A stretch of DNA of 64,000 nt, taken from the NCBI RefSeq assembly GCF_011050415.1, contig NZ_DRFS01000033.1, positions 25,855 through 89,854 of the forward strand, written 5' to 3'. Origin of the DNA: Halomonas sp. (lineage in GTDB: Bacteria; Pseudomonadota; Gammaproteobacteria; Pseudomonadales; Halomonadaceae). Each line of letters starts with the position of its first letter. Position 1 is the stretch's first letter. A program made the position numbers and the translations under genes. Below the pieces are notes generated by a model. The model was not told the origin of the DNA and ran no database searches. It saw nothing but the letters and a program-made list of their open reading frames with translations. Shown one piece after another: positions 17,501 to 26,770 of the stretch.

Positions 17501-18133
17501 GAGCAGTTCACCATCGGGGTCAATCAATACTGCTTTATCGCCAATCCACCAATCAAAACCAAGCTGGCCTTGCTTACTGCTCTGTCCAGAGGCCTTCATC
17601 ACATGGGTAAGCGCAAAATTTTGCCCAGAGCGGTTAATAAGGCTGGTTTTACCCGCATTCTCAACCCCCATTACCAAGTACCAGGGCAGTCGGTAGCGAC
17701 TGCTATGACCACCGCCCAGGCTGTCGGTAATTTCATTTATCACACTATTGAGCGACGCTTCCTGGCGCTCCACTTGAGCCATAATCGGGTCTTGATGGCG
17801 GGCATCTTCCTGCTGGCGCTCTTCATCCAAGGCTCGCAAACGGCGGGCTAAGCGGACACCCCATACCACCGCGATCAATGTCACTACCGCTAACGTGGCC
17901 AATAAACGATTCGTTAAAGGCGCGAGAGGCATCACCCCGCGGACTTCCCAGCCAGGGCCCAGCCACCAAATCGCGACCAATAAGACGACCAGCAGCACCG
18001 CCCATAGCAGGGTAGATAGTCGTAAAACCCCCTTGGCTTTATTAGCGTGAGCGTTGGCCCGATTTTGCGCTGTCTGTGCCCGCGACATTCCCGGTACCCA
18101 GCGGCTTAGCTTTGATTTTAATGTTGACCACAT
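14483..18133 (-). CDS. tssM: T6SS membrane subunit TssM (IcmF family)
   Basis: 1216 residues. Two hydrophobic segments near residues 38-60 and 77-97, then a cytosolic region with a Walker A motif GVENAGKTSL (about residue 155) and the NTPase continuation DWWIGDKAVLIDPDGELL. A third membrane segment near 465-485 (ISLAACLIMGIGLVGGW) leads to a long periplasmic domain ending in the beta-rich TssJ-binding region. Together with TssL and TssJ it forms the trans-envelope complex. The length is typical. It begins 37 bases after tssA ends and is the last core gene of the operon. Confidence 0.97.
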   Translation of the reverse strand: MWSTLKSKLSRWVPGMSRAQTAQNRANAHANKAKGVLRLSTLLWAVLLVVLLVAIWWLGPGWEVRGVMPLAPLTNRLLATLAVVTLIAVVWGVRLARRLRALDEERQQEDARHQDPIMAQVERQEASLNSVINEITDSLGGGHSSRYRLPWYLVMGVENAGKTSLINRSGQNFALTHVMKASGQSSKQGQLGFDWWIGDKAVLIDPDGELLTQGAMEGGEPQELQRRLWDHFVDWLERNRAQRPLDGVVLVLDLARLSHAQVAVRKGYAALLRSRLRELMERHGTRLPVYVTFSKMDLLHGFDDFFRHYSRDARRAPLGFTFSPASMETPGKWETEFETDYDAMLARLNQHLPTMLSECRDREERESVFRFVRQLAGLRDVLFGFLTEALSSDRFSTAAMVRGTYFTSVYQQGVPEDPFVDAAARRYGMDDSVQPAHRAARSALYFTEELFDKVIYPEAGLAGDNARVTERRRRARNISLAACLIMGIGLVGGWAHFYQKNSVSLAAVEERAETFLATQPDDFQSDDPSGYEFLEPLDRLRYALETFDGYRTHTPYLADMGLYQGHIIGAQVERAYLAMLEHQFLPALMIGIMDDMNRAEEGSNAKLALLRVLRMMSDASGRQPERVERFMAQRWQGYFPQQGEVQERLLTHLDYALEHSDLEGHIAQGQQRPAQAMAPLRGSLEAAQEELSRQPIDERVYAALKAAGSRQGDPLDLRRSVGTMFDTVFMTRNDDPEHVRLPHLVTRDGFENYFLQELNRATELALIDVWVLGQRDNINFSDADKQQLQTALREHYVSDYHVSWRDALSNTHLVPLPDIRQAIVVADALVGSQRPLDRLLAAVERNTSLYPELPEDDDQAREALRQSQRYQLALAIEQPFTPINQLSHERNDNPSSLAEIKAAVTALRDYLMEIEESSNAERAAFMNVRDRLSLRGNDPILNLQRIADNTPQPVGNMLHELADQSWQLMMVSATRHLEHQWLDDVVAPYQERLAGRYPLAPNASQEVALSDFEDFFAPSGTLDTFYEDSLKPFIEGAPEYLVDAQGNSLLRDSLHRSIQQAEQIRRAYFSRDGALDVEFALEPVSLSPDKRRSVISVDGQLIEYAHSASQRVSMIWPNALRGGTESRITMVPSEVNRSPRSVAQDGAWAWFRLLEQAEITSVSERELELRFNVDGGTMRYRLFANGAPNPFTRPLAAGFQLPSALYAERGGDADQT

Positions 18134-18170
18134 TAGTCTTTGTCCCTCGTCCCTTTAATGATGAACATTA

Positions 18171-19676
18171 TTAGTGCGCCTCTTTAACCGCTGCTTTAAG
18201 ACGCGATACCAGTGCAGGTTCCCACTGCTCTAGCGCAAGCTCGGTCACGCTCTGATGCAACGTGTGGTAGTGCTGCTGAGCGAGACTTTCTAGCCCGTTT
18301 TCCTGTAAGAGGTCTGCACTTGCTAACCGCCAATACGCGCTTTCACGGGGTGAGCGGGAGGCACTTAAACCTTGATCCAGCACTTTTAATGCCGCCCCAA
18401 TATCACCACTTTCAGCCGCGTTACGTGCTTCTTCCAGACCCGCCTGCCAGGCTTCACCACCGCTGCTTCCCGCTCCACTAGCGCCTGATGTACTGCTGTA
18501 CAGCCAGCGCTGAGTTTCCTCGTCAACAAATTCAGCCGCGTTGTTAAACGTCAATGTTTCAATCCCCGGCAGGCGTTCTACAAAGCGCTGAGCTTCATCA
18601 CGGATGGCGTCTGCACAGCGTGGATGCCCCAACTGCTTCGCCAACCCTGCGCTAAGTCGATGGCCTTCTAGCCAATAGGGGCTTACCGCCAGGCTGTTTT
18701 CGATTCGCTGCCATAAGGCGTTGTCGCCGCCGCGTGAAAGCGCTTCCCGGTATTCGGCAATACGGTCTGCAGAAACTGGTGCTAGCTCTGTTTTGCCCCC
18801 CGCTTTAGCCACCGGCAGCGCCTGAATTGAGCTCCATACCGCATAGCGGCGAAGACGATAAGCGAGCGGCTCGCCTAGCGTCTGCTCGCTCAAGAAGTCC
18901 GCCATCTTGAGCAGCGCCTGACGATTAGAACGCTCATTACCTGCTTCTAAACGTAGTTCTGGCGCCTTTGCGGGTGCCTGAGCAGAGGCTGATTGCATGG
19001 CACCGGTGCTATTTATTTCGCTACCGTCATGAGTGCCAGCGTCTTGGCCGCCGGCTGGTTTGCTGTGATCGCCTTGCTGATTAGCATGACTGCCACCGCT
19101 GGAAGAAGACGACTGAATCGGGCGCTTTGCTACTAGTTGGCGATTGAGATCGCTTAACGCATCACTTGGCAAAGAGCACTGCTCCGCTCGCGCCTGCAGC
19201 TCAGTGAGGGCGTTTTGACAGGCCTCAAACTCATCTTCAGCGTTGTTAAAATCAAGCCCGGCAGCGAGCTTGACGCTACGCTGAGTGAACTGTTGAAACA
19301 GACGAGGTCTCAGCTTCACCCCACGTGGGCCATTAAACGGGTAAGCGTGCTCCCACCAAGGTTGCTCAAGCGCTCGAGTTAGCAAACGTAGCGAGAGCGC
19401 AAAGCGCACACCATTGCCATCATGCTGTAAGCAGTGCAGCAAATGTCCCAACACCTTCAAGTCTTTGCCACGCTGACTCAGCATTTGAATAGCCAGCGTT
19501 TCAGCCGTCTCCCAGGCAACGCTGGCGTGCTGTAACGACCCGACTTTCATCATTTCAGCATCGAGTGCCAGGTAGTCGCTCGTCTCGTCAAGTGACTCTC
19601 CCACCGGATGGCCTTGCTCGTTAGCGGCCAGCGATGCGAGTAAAGGATCAAGATGACTTTCAGCAGTAATGCGCAT
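18171..19676 (-). CDS. tssA: T6SS protein TssA (ImpA N-terminal domain)
   Basis: 501 residues. The N-terminal 140 residues carry the ImpA_N pattern (GESLDETSDYLALDAEMMK, WWEHAYPFNGPRGVKLRPR). A Ser/Gln/Gly-rich linker at about 190-225 separates it from a helical C-terminal part (LEEARNAAESGDIGAALKVL). It corresponds to VasJ of V. cholerae. TssA caps the growing sheath/tube and helps anchor it. It is soluble and cytosolic, with no membrane segment. Confidence 0.94.
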   Translation of the reverse strand: MRITAESHLDPLLASLAANEQGHPVGESLDETSDYLALDAEMMKVGSLQHASVAWETAETLAIQMLSQRGKDLKVLGHLLHCLQHDGNGVRFALSLRLLTRALEQPWWEHAYPFNGPRGVKLRPRLFQQFTQRSVKLAAGLDFNNAEDEFEACQNALTELQARAEQCSLPSDALSDLNRQLVAKRPIQSSSSSGGSHANQQGDHSKPAGGQDAGTHDGSEINSTGAMQSASAQAPAKAPELRLEAGNERSNRQALLKMADFLSEQTLGEPLAYRLRRYAVWSSIQALPVAKAGGKTELAPVSADRIAEYREALSRGGDNALWQRIENSLAVSPYWLEGHRLSAGLAKQLGHPRCADAIRDEAQRFVERLPGIETLTFNNAAEFVDEETQRWLYSSTSGASGAGSSGGEAWQAGLEEARNAAESGDIGAALKVLDQGLSASRSPRESAYWRLASADLLQENGLESLAQQHYHTLHQSVTELALEQWEPALVSRLKAAVKEAH

Positions 19677-19688
19677 AGTTAAGCTCCC

Positions 19689-20342
19689 CTACCAACGGCA
19701 CGCTTCGCGTAGCGGCTGAATGAGTTGGCGAAGGTCGGTAATGTCAAAGCGCAAACCATTTAGGCTTGATACATCGCTGCTAATAGTGACGTCATTGGCG
19801 CTAAGCAGTTGGCGCAATGTCTCGATAGCGGGTAATCCTCTGCCACCATTAATCACATGGCCACCATCACGCACTCGCCATTGCTGCTGAATAGTGGCGC
19901 CATTGGCGGTGAGCTGTAGATCAACACGTGCATCATTAATTGGCGCTGGCAGATGTAGTTGGAAGCGAGTGATCTGCTTTTCACAGGCCATCACCATGAT
20001 CGGCCTTGGCGGAGTGGTCCCGAGCGCAGGTACACTCATCAGCACATCGTCACCGGTAAGTCCTACTACCAAGCCAACATTCTCGCTGTCACGCTCACGC
20101 TCCTGAGCTTCGATTGCGTACCATAAATCCGGTAGCTCTCTATCCTCGATGGGTGAGTCGGCTGTTTGAAACAGGCCGTCATAACAGCTCAATCGCTCTA
20201 ATCGCGATGTTTCCTCAGCACATGCCAGCGCACTTTCCAGCAGTGCCTGATGCTGCTCGGCAAGGGCGTTGTGACTCCCCAAACCAGCGAGTAGCAGCAG
20301 CCCCCAGCTTGTCCACTGGCGGATGGGTAATGTCTGTTTCAT
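19689..20342 (-). CDS. vasI: T6SS-associated periplasmic protein VasI (TagO)
   Basis: 217 residues from ATG 20342, chosen because MKQTLPIRQW plus the hydrophobic stretch WGLLLLAGLGSHNALA forms a signal peptide. The mature part begins with ALACAEETSRLERLSCYDGL, a two-cysteine signature of this family. ITRFQLHLPAPIN and LRQLIQPLREACRW occur near the end. The gene order vasH-vasI-tssA matches V. cholerae. The precise function of VasI/TagO in secretion is not well settled. Its start overlaps the vasH stop by four bases. Confidence 0.88.
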   Translation of the reverse strand: MKQTLPIRQWTSWGLLLLAGLGSHNALAEQHQALLESALACAEETSRLERLSCYDGLFQTADSPIEDRELPDLWYAIEAQERERDSENVGLVVGLTGDDVLMSVPALGTTPPRPIMVMACEKQITRFQLHLPAPINDARVDLQLTANGATIQQQWRVRDGGHVINGGRGLPAIETLRQLLSANDVTISSDVSSLNGLRFDITDLRQLIQPLREACRW

Positions 20343-21955
20343 TTGGTATCCAGTTCTAGCAGCTGACATTTATGTGCCAGTGTTCGCTTAGGCAAGCCAA
20401 GGCTTGCTGCGGCCTGGGCGCGATTGCCGCCAAAATGCATTAACCGCTGACGGATGATGGCGGATTCAACATCGCGAAGTGTTTTACGCAAATCATCGAT
20501 ATCGTTTGGCAAAGAGAGCCCCATGCCACTGCCTTGAGACGCTGGCGCCATCGACTCATCACGCTTTTGTTCACCCTGAAAAACATGCTCGTTCGGAAAG
20601 ACATAGGCATCAATATCTGCTCCTTGCGGAGTCATGGCGCAGGCGTAATCAATCAGATTTTTCAACTCACGAACATTGCCGGGGTACTCCCGTCGCTGTA
20701 ATAAGCGCAGCGCAGCAGGCGTGATCCCCATGTCGTCACGCTTTTCGCGGGCGCAAAAATCGTTAATAAAGGACTGCGCTAACTGGGCAATGTCATCGCG
20801 CCGCTCAGCCAGCGGTGGCAAGGTGAGCGGAAATTGACCTAGCCGGTAATACAGGTCCGCTCGGAAATGCTGGGCGCGGATTTGCTCGCGCAGAGGTTGA
20901 TGGGTGGCCGCCACCAGACGGAGATCGGCACAGCGCTCTTCACTGGCCCCCAGCGGACGATAGCGCCCGCTTTCCAGCACCCGTAATAACTTTGCCTGCA
21001 GCGCCAGCGGCATATCACCAATTTCATCAAGAAATAGCGTGCCACCGTCGGCTTGGCTGATCAGCCCTTCCTGAGCATGATCAGCGCCAGAAAACGCCCC
21101 TTTAGCATGGCCAAACAGCTCTGACTCCAGCAGTGCTTCGGGAATAGCGGCACAGTTGATAGCCATAAAAGGGCTTTTCGAGCGAGCAGAGAGCTGGTGA
21201 AGCGCACGTGCTACACGGTCTTTACCCGTGCCGGTTTCCCCTTGCAGCAACACCGCCAAATTTGTTTCTGCTGCCCGAACCACCTGCCGACGCAGCGCCT
21301 GCATGGCAGTGGACTGGCCTAGCAGCTCATCTGCCAACTGGTCAGCTAGCGCTTGTCGGCGCGCGCCATCGTTAATTTTTACTAACGAGTCACGTAGCGC
21401 CCTTGAGCGGTGGCGTTCCCCCTGCTCTCGGGATAAACGCGTCCACAGCCTGCACAACAGCTCTTCAAACGCCGCCATACCAGGATCATCACTGAGCGTA
21501 TTAAAGGTGCTCTTCTCGCCCACCATCAACAGCACACCCAACCACTCTTTATCGCCATCCTTGGCACGTAAGGGTCTTACTTGCAGCTGTTTTTTTGCCC
21601 CGAAATTAGCAACTTGAGCCTGAAAACCAGCATGATCCAAACGCGTTCGCGCACCTCCCACACTTAACGTTAGCGGCTTGCCACTGCGAATCACGTGGGC
21701 ATAAGGATGGCTAAAATCACTGCAATCAAACTGCACCTGATCACCATCGCGGCCAAGCCAACGTCCACTACCTTCTACAAAGAGGCACTCTGAGCAGTCA
21801 ATATCCAGCCCATCGCAGAGTACCTGAGTAGCTCGCTTGCGAAGTGCTTCTGCGTTAGCACTCTCTACCAGAGTTAATGCAATGGGCATGGCGGCTAGCC
21901 GAGACGATAAGCACGCACTGCTGGCAGCGATGGTGTCGATGGCTTGAAGCGTCAT
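20339..21955 (-). CDS. vasH: Sigma-54-dependent T6SS activator VasH
   Basis: 538 residues from ATG 21955 (an upstream extension would run into clpV). The N-terminal region (about 20-190) is GAF-like. The AAA+ core has Walker A GETGTGKDR, the sigma-54 contact loop GAFSGAD (Ser in place of the usual Thr of GAFTGA), Walker B GGTLFLDEIGDM and an arginine-finger region REYPGNVRELKNLIDYA. A Fis-type helix-turn-helix closes the protein (NRAQAAASLGLPKRTLAHKC). It should activate sigma-54 promoters of hcp and other T6SS genes. A matching -24/-12 site is present before hcp (34617-34632). Confidence 0.95.
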   Translation of the reverse strand: MTLQAIDTIAASSACLSSRLAAMPIALTLVESANAEALRKRATQVLCDGLDIDCSECLFVEGSGRWLGRDGDQVQFDCSDFSHPYAHVIRSGKPLTLSVGGARTRLDHAGFQAQVANFGAKKQLQVRPLRAKDGDKEWLGVLLMVGEKSTFNTLSDDPGMAAFEELLCRLWTRLSREQGERHRSRALRDSLVKINDGARRQALADQLADELLGQSTAMQALRRQVVRAAETNLAVLLQGETGTGKDRVARALHQLSARSKSPFMAINCAAIPEALLESELFGHAKGAFSGADHAQEGLISQADGGTLFLDEIGDMPLALQAKLLRVLESGRYRPLGASEERCADLRLVAATHQPLREQIRAQHFRADLYYRLGQFPLTLPPLAERRDDIAQLAQSFINDFCAREKRDDMGITPAALRLLQRREYPGNVRELKNLIDYACAMTPQGADIDAYVFPNEHVFQGEQKRDESMAPASQGSGMGLSLPNDIDDLRKTLRDVESAIIRQRLMHFGGNRAQAAASLGLPKRTLAHKCQLLELDTK

Positions 21956-21959
21956 GAGC

Positions 21960-24581
21960 TCACGCGACCTCCGCGGTAAAGGTGCCCTGCTCGGCCTCCA
22001 CACTTAACGCTACCCGTGTCACCATTTCTCGCCTTGCCATGCGCTCAAGCAACGCACGAGAAAGCGGCGGCAGAAGTTCACCATCGATCACCGACTCCAG
22101 CATTCGCGCGCCGTTTTCGCTACGCGTGGCGCGTTTACAAATCGCTTCTGCCAGGCTTTCGTCAAGCACCACTTCGGCCTGCCGGTGACGCTCACGGATG
22201 CGGTTCGCCAGGGTATCCAACTTGACCTTCACAATCTCACGCAGGGTGTCGCCGTCGAGCGGCAGATAAGGCACCACTTCCATGCGCGCCAACAATGCGG
22301 GCTTAAAGAACTCAGCCAGGACCGGATAGAGCGCGGCGTCGAGTGCCGCTGGGTCATCGCCATAACTAACTATCGCTTCGTAGCCAAGGTTAGACGTCAG
22401 GAAGAACAGCACGTTTTTACAGTCAATCACACGCCCTTCACCGTCTGCCAGCTCCCCCTTATCGAAAGCTTGATAGAAGAGGTTCAATACATCCGGATGG
22501 GCTTTTTCTACCTCATCCAGCAGCACCACCGAGTAGGGGCGTTGGCGAATCGCTTCGGTTAATAACCCACCTTCACCAAACCCGACATAGCCGGGGGGTG
22601 AACCAATCAAGCGTGAAACGGTATGCTTTTCCTGGTACTCGGACATATTAATGGTGGTAAGAAACTGACGACCGCCATACAGCTGATCCGCTATTTGCAC
22701 CACGGTTTCGGTTTTACCAACGCCACTGGGGCCCACTAATAAGAACGCGCCCAGCGGGCGACCAGGACGGCGAAGATCCGCCCGCGCCGTTAGCAAATGG
22801 CGATGAATACGCTCAATAGCAACGTCCTGACCTTGGATGAGTGCTCCTAGGTGCATGGGAAGCTCAGTGAGGCGGGTTAGCTCATCGCTGGTCATTCGCT
22901 CAACCGGCACGCCGGTCCAGTCGCCAATTACCTGAGCAATTTGCGCTTCTTCTACGCTGGGGTTCACCAGTGCAAACGTTTCTTGAAGCTTGGCCAACTG
23001 CTGTTCGCGCTCGGCGAGTTCTTGATGTAGTCCTTCGGGTAGTGCTTCTGCCTCATCGCCCTCTTTCGCTTCTAATAACTGGCGATGCATCGTGACAATG
23101 GCATCCACGCACTCGCGCTGAACTTTCCAAGCCGCTTCCAAACTGGTCAACTCATCTTCCAGTTTGGCTAAACGCTCGCTTAGTGCCTGGTGGCGTTCGC
23201 TGTCGGGTTCGCGTCCCAGCAGCCGCTCCCGCTCCACTTGATCACGTTCACGGAGCGCAGCAATATGCTCACTTTGCAGATGGCTAAGCTTACGCGGCGG
23301 AGTATCCAAGGCTTGCGCTAACCGAGTACAGGCAGTGTCCAGGACATCAATGGCTTTATCGGGTAACTGCCGGCCGGCGAGGTAACGGGCAGACAAGGCA
23401 GCAGCAGCACGTAAACCACTATCACCAATCAGTACACCGTGGGCGCGCTCATACACGTCGCGCAAACCACGTAAAATGACCAGCGCCTGATCAACGCTTG
23501 GCTCTGCCAGGGCAATGGGCTGGAAACGCCGTGAAAGCGCCGGATCTTTTTCAAAATACTTCTTGTACTCACGCCAAGTAGTGGCGGCAATAGTACGCAG
23601 CTCACCCCGCGCCAAGGCAGGTTTCAGCAGGTTGGCCGCGTCACCGCCTCCTTCCTGGTTTCCGGCACCAATCAAGGTGTGCGCTTCATCAATAAACAGC
23701 AGTATGGGGCGCGGGGCGTTTTTGACCTCATCAATGACCGCTTTCAGACGCTTTTCAAATTCGCCTTTCACCGCGGCACCAGCTTGGAGCGCGCCTAAAT
23801 CAAGGGTTAGCAACTCAACATCCGCCAAGGCGGCAGGTACTTGCCCTGCCACAATGCGAGCAGCCAGGCCTTCCACTACCGCGCTTTTACCTACCCCGGC
23901 ATCACCGATCACAATGGGGTTGTTTTTGCGCCGACGCCCGAGGATATCGAGCATCTGGTCGATTTCAGGGTCACGCCCCAATACCGGGTCAAGCTCACCC
24001 CGGCGGGCCTGTTCGGTCAACGAGGTAGCAAAACGTGCCAGTGCGCTGTCATCAGTAGCGCCAGGAGATGTTGGCCGCTGCCCTGGAGCAGCGCTGTCTT
24101 GCGGTGCTTCAGCTGAGTCAGCCGTTAGGCGCTGGAAGTGGCGACGCAAATTTTCACGATTGATGTCCGCCAATAGCCGAACAGTGCCTGCCCCTATATA
24201 GCGTTCCGGGTTATACAGCAAAGCGGTAAAGATGGTGCCACTGCGCAGTGCAGTGTGCTGGTATTCAGTGGTACCCAACAACCATGCATCTTGCAGTAAC
24301 TCTACCAGCAGTGGCGAAAAACTCGGGGTGGTGACCTCAAGGTCACGCGGTGGGCGCATATCTTCTGCGAGCTGCGTGCGCAGTTCGGCCGCGTCAATAT
24401 CGAATGTTTCGCATAAGCAGCGCACATCGCAGAGCGGCTGATCCAGCAGCGCCTGGAGCAAATGGGCAACGGTGACTTCAGGCGCCTGCTGCTGCGCGCA
24501 CAACACGGCTGCCTGCTCGAGTCCTTGGCGAGCGATTACATTTAAACGGCTAATAAGCGCCGGAAGCTCTACCCTGAGCAT
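21960..24581 (-). CDS. clpV: T6SS ATPase ClpV (TssH)
   Basis: 873 residues. A Clp N-terminal domain (LEQAAVLCAQQQAPEVTVAHL) is followed by the first AAA+ module, with Walker A GDAGVGKSAVVEG near residue 225 and LLFIDEAHTLIGAG. A coiled-coil middle domain follows. The second AAA+ module has GPSGVGKTETV near 615, INMSEYQEKHTVSRLIGSPP and VVLLDEVEKAHPDVLNLF. ClpV disassembles contracted TssB/TssC sheath for recycling. The stop lies four bases before the vasH start. Confidence 0.97.
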   Translation of the reverse strand: MLRVELPALISRLNVIARQGLEQAAVLCAQQQAPEVTVAHLLQALLDQPLCDVRCLCETFDIDAAELRTQLAEDMRPPRDLEVTTPSFSPLLVELLQDAWLLGTTEYQHTALRSGTIFTALLYNPERYIGAGTVRLLADINRENLRRHFQRLTADSAEAPQDSAAPGQRPTSPGATDDSALARFATSLTEQARRGELDPVLGRDPEIDQMLDILGRRRKNNPIVIGDAGVGKSAVVEGLAARIVAGQVPAALADVELLTLDLGALQAGAAVKGEFEKRLKAVIDEVKNAPRPILLFIDEAHTLIGAGNQEGGGDAANLLKPALARGELRTIAATTWREYKKYFEKDPALSRRFQPIALAEPSVDQALVILRGLRDVYERAHGVLIGDSGLRAAAALSARYLAGRQLPDKAIDVLDTACTRLAQALDTPPRKLSHLQSEHIAALRERDQVERERLLGREPDSERHQALSERLAKLEDELTSLEAAWKVQRECVDAIVTMHRQLLEAKEGDEAEALPEGLHQELAEREQQLAKLQETFALVNPSVEEAQIAQVIGDWTGVPVERMTSDELTRLTELPMHLGALIQGQDVAIERIHRHLLTARADLRRPGRPLGAFLLVGPSGVGKTETVVQIADQLYGGRQFLTTINMSEYQEKHTVSRLIGSPPGYVGFGEGGLLTEAIRQRPYSVVLLDEVEKAHPDVLNLFYQAFDKGELADGEGRVIDCKNVLFFLTSNLGYEAIVSYGDDPAALDAALYPVLAEFFKPALLARMEVVPYLPLDGDTLREIVKVKLDTLANRIRERHRQAEVVLDESLAEAICKRATRSENGARMLESVIDGELLPPLSRALLERMARREMVTRVALSVEAEQGTFTAEVA

Positions 24582-24589
24582 GGTATCTC

Positions 24590-25432
24590 CTATCGGTAAA
24601 TTTGATTGAGTAACGAGGTGATCTGTTCAGCTTGCTGGTCAAGTGACCAGGACAGACCCAAATACACCGCCACCATGGCAATACCAAACAGAGCAAAAAT
24701 GCCCCATACCGGAAATCCTGTGCGCAGGCGTTGCTGGCCATTCACTACATTGCGCAATGGCTGCGTGAGCGCTTCTTCAGGCGGTTGGTCGAGCGTTGCC
24801 AGCTGGTCGCCCAGGGCGCGCACAATTTGCTCGTACTCATCGCGACCATGAGACATCACCCGATAGCGCCCTTCAAAACCGAGGCACAGGCACAAATAGA
24901 TAAACGCCAGCATGTCTCGATAACGCTGAGGCTCCTGCTGCAGACGTGAAAGGATTGAGAACACCTTCTCGCCGCCCCAGGTTTCATTATGAAAGCGCGT
25001 TAATAGCGAGTGTTCCGCCCATTTGCTCTGCCTTCCCCAAGGCATCCCCATCACCGCTTCATCAATGAATGAGCAGAGTACGTAGCGATAAGCGAGCAAG
25101 GTCGCCCGATCATAGCCTTGCTCTGTCAGCTCAATTTCAATGGCGGCGATCTCATCCACCACTTGGCGATAAAGGCGCTCAACATCGCCCGCACTGTCGA
25201 GCTGGCGAACACGTACGACCATGCCTAGCAGGCTACTGGCAGCATCTACTAACGGATTTAGATTATGACCCCGTAGGCGGAACCAGTAGTCTTCATCAGC
25301 ATCAAGCTGTTCAGCGTGACTATGGATCAGGTGCTCCAACCCACGTTCGTTGATCAGATCTTCATGGCGAACTTTGTCGCGATCAGCACGTGGGCGTGCA
25401 AGGGGTTGATCATCGGTTGAGATATATTGCAT
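24590..25432 (-). CDS. tssL: T6SS membrane subunit TssL (DotU/IcmH family)
   Basis: 280 residues. The cytosolic domain carries the family signature: NPLVDAASSLLGMVVR, YVLCSFIDEAVMGMPWG and HNETWGGEKVFSIL. A single C-terminal membrane segment follows near residues 245-265 (WGIFALFGIAMVAVYLGLSW). There is no C-terminal peptidoglycan-binding (OmpA-like) extension, so anchoring to the wall must come from elsewhere. It works with TssM and TssJ in the envelope complex and is spaced three bases from tssK. Confidence 0.96.
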   Translation of the reverse strand: MQYISTDDQPLARPRADRDKVRHEDLINERGLEHLIHSHAEQLDADEDYWFRLRGHNLNPLVDAASSLLGMVVRVRQLDSAGDVERLYRQVVDEIAAIEIELTEQGYDRATLLAYRYVLCSFIDEAVMGMPWGRQSKWAEHSLLTRFHNETWGGEKVFSILSRLQQEPQRYRDMLAFIYLCLCLGFEGRYRVMSHGRDEYEQIVRALGDQLATLDQPPEEALTQPLRNVVNGQQRLRTGFPVWGIFALFGIAMVAVYLGLSWSLDQQAEQITSLLNQIYR

Positions 25433-25435
25433 GGC

Positions 25436-26770
25436 TTAACTCCTGATGGCCCAGAACTGCATTTCCAGCCCTGGAAATTCACCGGCAACATGGAAGGCAA
25501 ACCCGCTGGCGCCATTCAACATTCCCCACGCTTCACTCTGACGGTCCAGCTGGAAGTAGGTATAGCCTGCGTGATAAGGCAACTCGCGGGGCGCAACCGG
25601 TAAGGGTTCAAGGGGCACACCCGGCAGTTGCAGGCTAATGAGGTCGCGGATACGCTCGACGCTGGCGACTTTGGTTTGCTGCAAAAAGAGCTTACGCAGA
25701 CGTTCGTTGGGCATATCAGCGCGCACGGCCAGAATAAACTCTGCCGACTCGATAAGGCTGAGGTCTGAAAGAGGAGCGACTAGAAGACCAAAGCGCCGCG
25801 CCTGTAGCTGAATAGCGACAGCACGCGGTTCTAATACGGTTGAAAGCGCTTGGCGCAGCATTTTTATCAATGGCCGGAAAGCGCTCTCAGGGTGGTCATG
25901 ATCATAGGCAGGACACTCCGGCGGTAGCCGCGACTCATCGGTAAACGTTACCAACTCACAGGCGACTTCATGCATGGTGTCGTAAAGGCGCTCAGGGTGA
26001 AGCTGACCAAGCCGAGCAAGGTGCTGGAAACGCGGTTGAGCGCGATTAAGCAACTGCAGCAACATAAAATCGGAAACATCGGCCACCCCAGCTTGGTTCG
26101 GTGTGGACAGCCGCTGAGCTATGTTGCGCGCTCGTTCGCGCATTAATCCGGCCATCTCACCCACAAAGCGCTGCAGCCCAGGAGCCGCCTGCACATTGAG
26201 CAGCGTTGGCAGAAATTGCTCATCAAGTACTAGGCTGCCATCCGGACGGCGCTCGACGATTTTTGCCACCGCCAAGCAGGCATAACCACTGCGATCATCA
26301 CTTTGCAGCAGTAAACGCGGCGAGACCCGCGCCACTTCTAGCTCAGCGGTCGCGCCATCGCGGGAATGAAGATCACGAACGCTGCGTGAAGAGTGGCGAT
26401 AGCGCGCTGGCAAATCATCGCCTGGCCAGCGCACTTCACCCACACCGTCAGTCGCTAGCGGCAGGCCCAGATAAACAATCTGATTGGTAATACTGGCGTC
26501 GCTGATCTCTAACGGGCTGGGTTCTACATCATCTGCCGGAAGCTGGAAGGCCACACCATCAGGCATAACGCCACTGGCACGGCTAATGGCAATCCGCCCA
26601 AAACTAAGGAATTCGCTATTCAGCTCAAGGGTATGAAAGCCATATAAATAGTGGCTAATACCTTTTAGCCGCGTATCAATGAGGCCTTCTAAACTACGCT
26701 GCTGTTGTTGGAAGTGCTGGGGTTTAATGAACAACCCTTCGCTCCACACCACACGATTTCGGCTGGCCAT
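25436..26770 (-). CDS. tssK: T6SS baseplate subunit TssK
   Basis: 444 residues beginning with the typical RVVWSEGLFIKPQHFQQQ. It continues with ARVSPRLLLQ, and SFRPLIKML-like and RDLISLQLPGVPLEPL segments. TssK links the baseplate (TssE/F/G) to the membrane complex through TssL/TssM. The start codon shares one base with the tssJ stop (TAATG), so the two genes are translationally coupled. Confidence 0.96.
   Translation of the reverse strand: MASRNRVVWSEGLFIKPQHFQQQQRSLEGLIDTRLKGISHYLYGFHTLELNSEFLSFGRIAISRASGVMPDGVAFQLPADDVEPSPLEISDASITNQIVYLGLPLATDGVGEVRWPGDDLPARYRHSSRSVRDLHSRDGATAELEVARVSPRLLLQSDDRSGYACLAVAKIVERRPDGSLVLDEQFLPTLLNVQAAPGLQRFVGEMAGLMRERARNIAQRLSTPNQAGVADVSDFMLLQLLNRAQPRFQHLARLGQLHPERLYDTMHEVACELVTFTDESRLPPECPAYDHDHPESAFRPLIKMLRQALSTVLEPRAVAIQLQARRFGLLVAPLSDLSLIESAEFILAVRADMPNERLRKLFLQQTKVASVERIRDLISLQLPGVPLEPLPVAPRELPYHAGYTYFQLDRQSEAWGMLNGASGFAFHVAGEFPGLEMQFWAIRS

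Noticed and set aside
23515..24201. Plus-strand open frame of 228 codons
   Set aside because: Antisense to clpV, whose domains are unambiguous; Ser/Arg/Pro-rich content is a codon-bias shadow.
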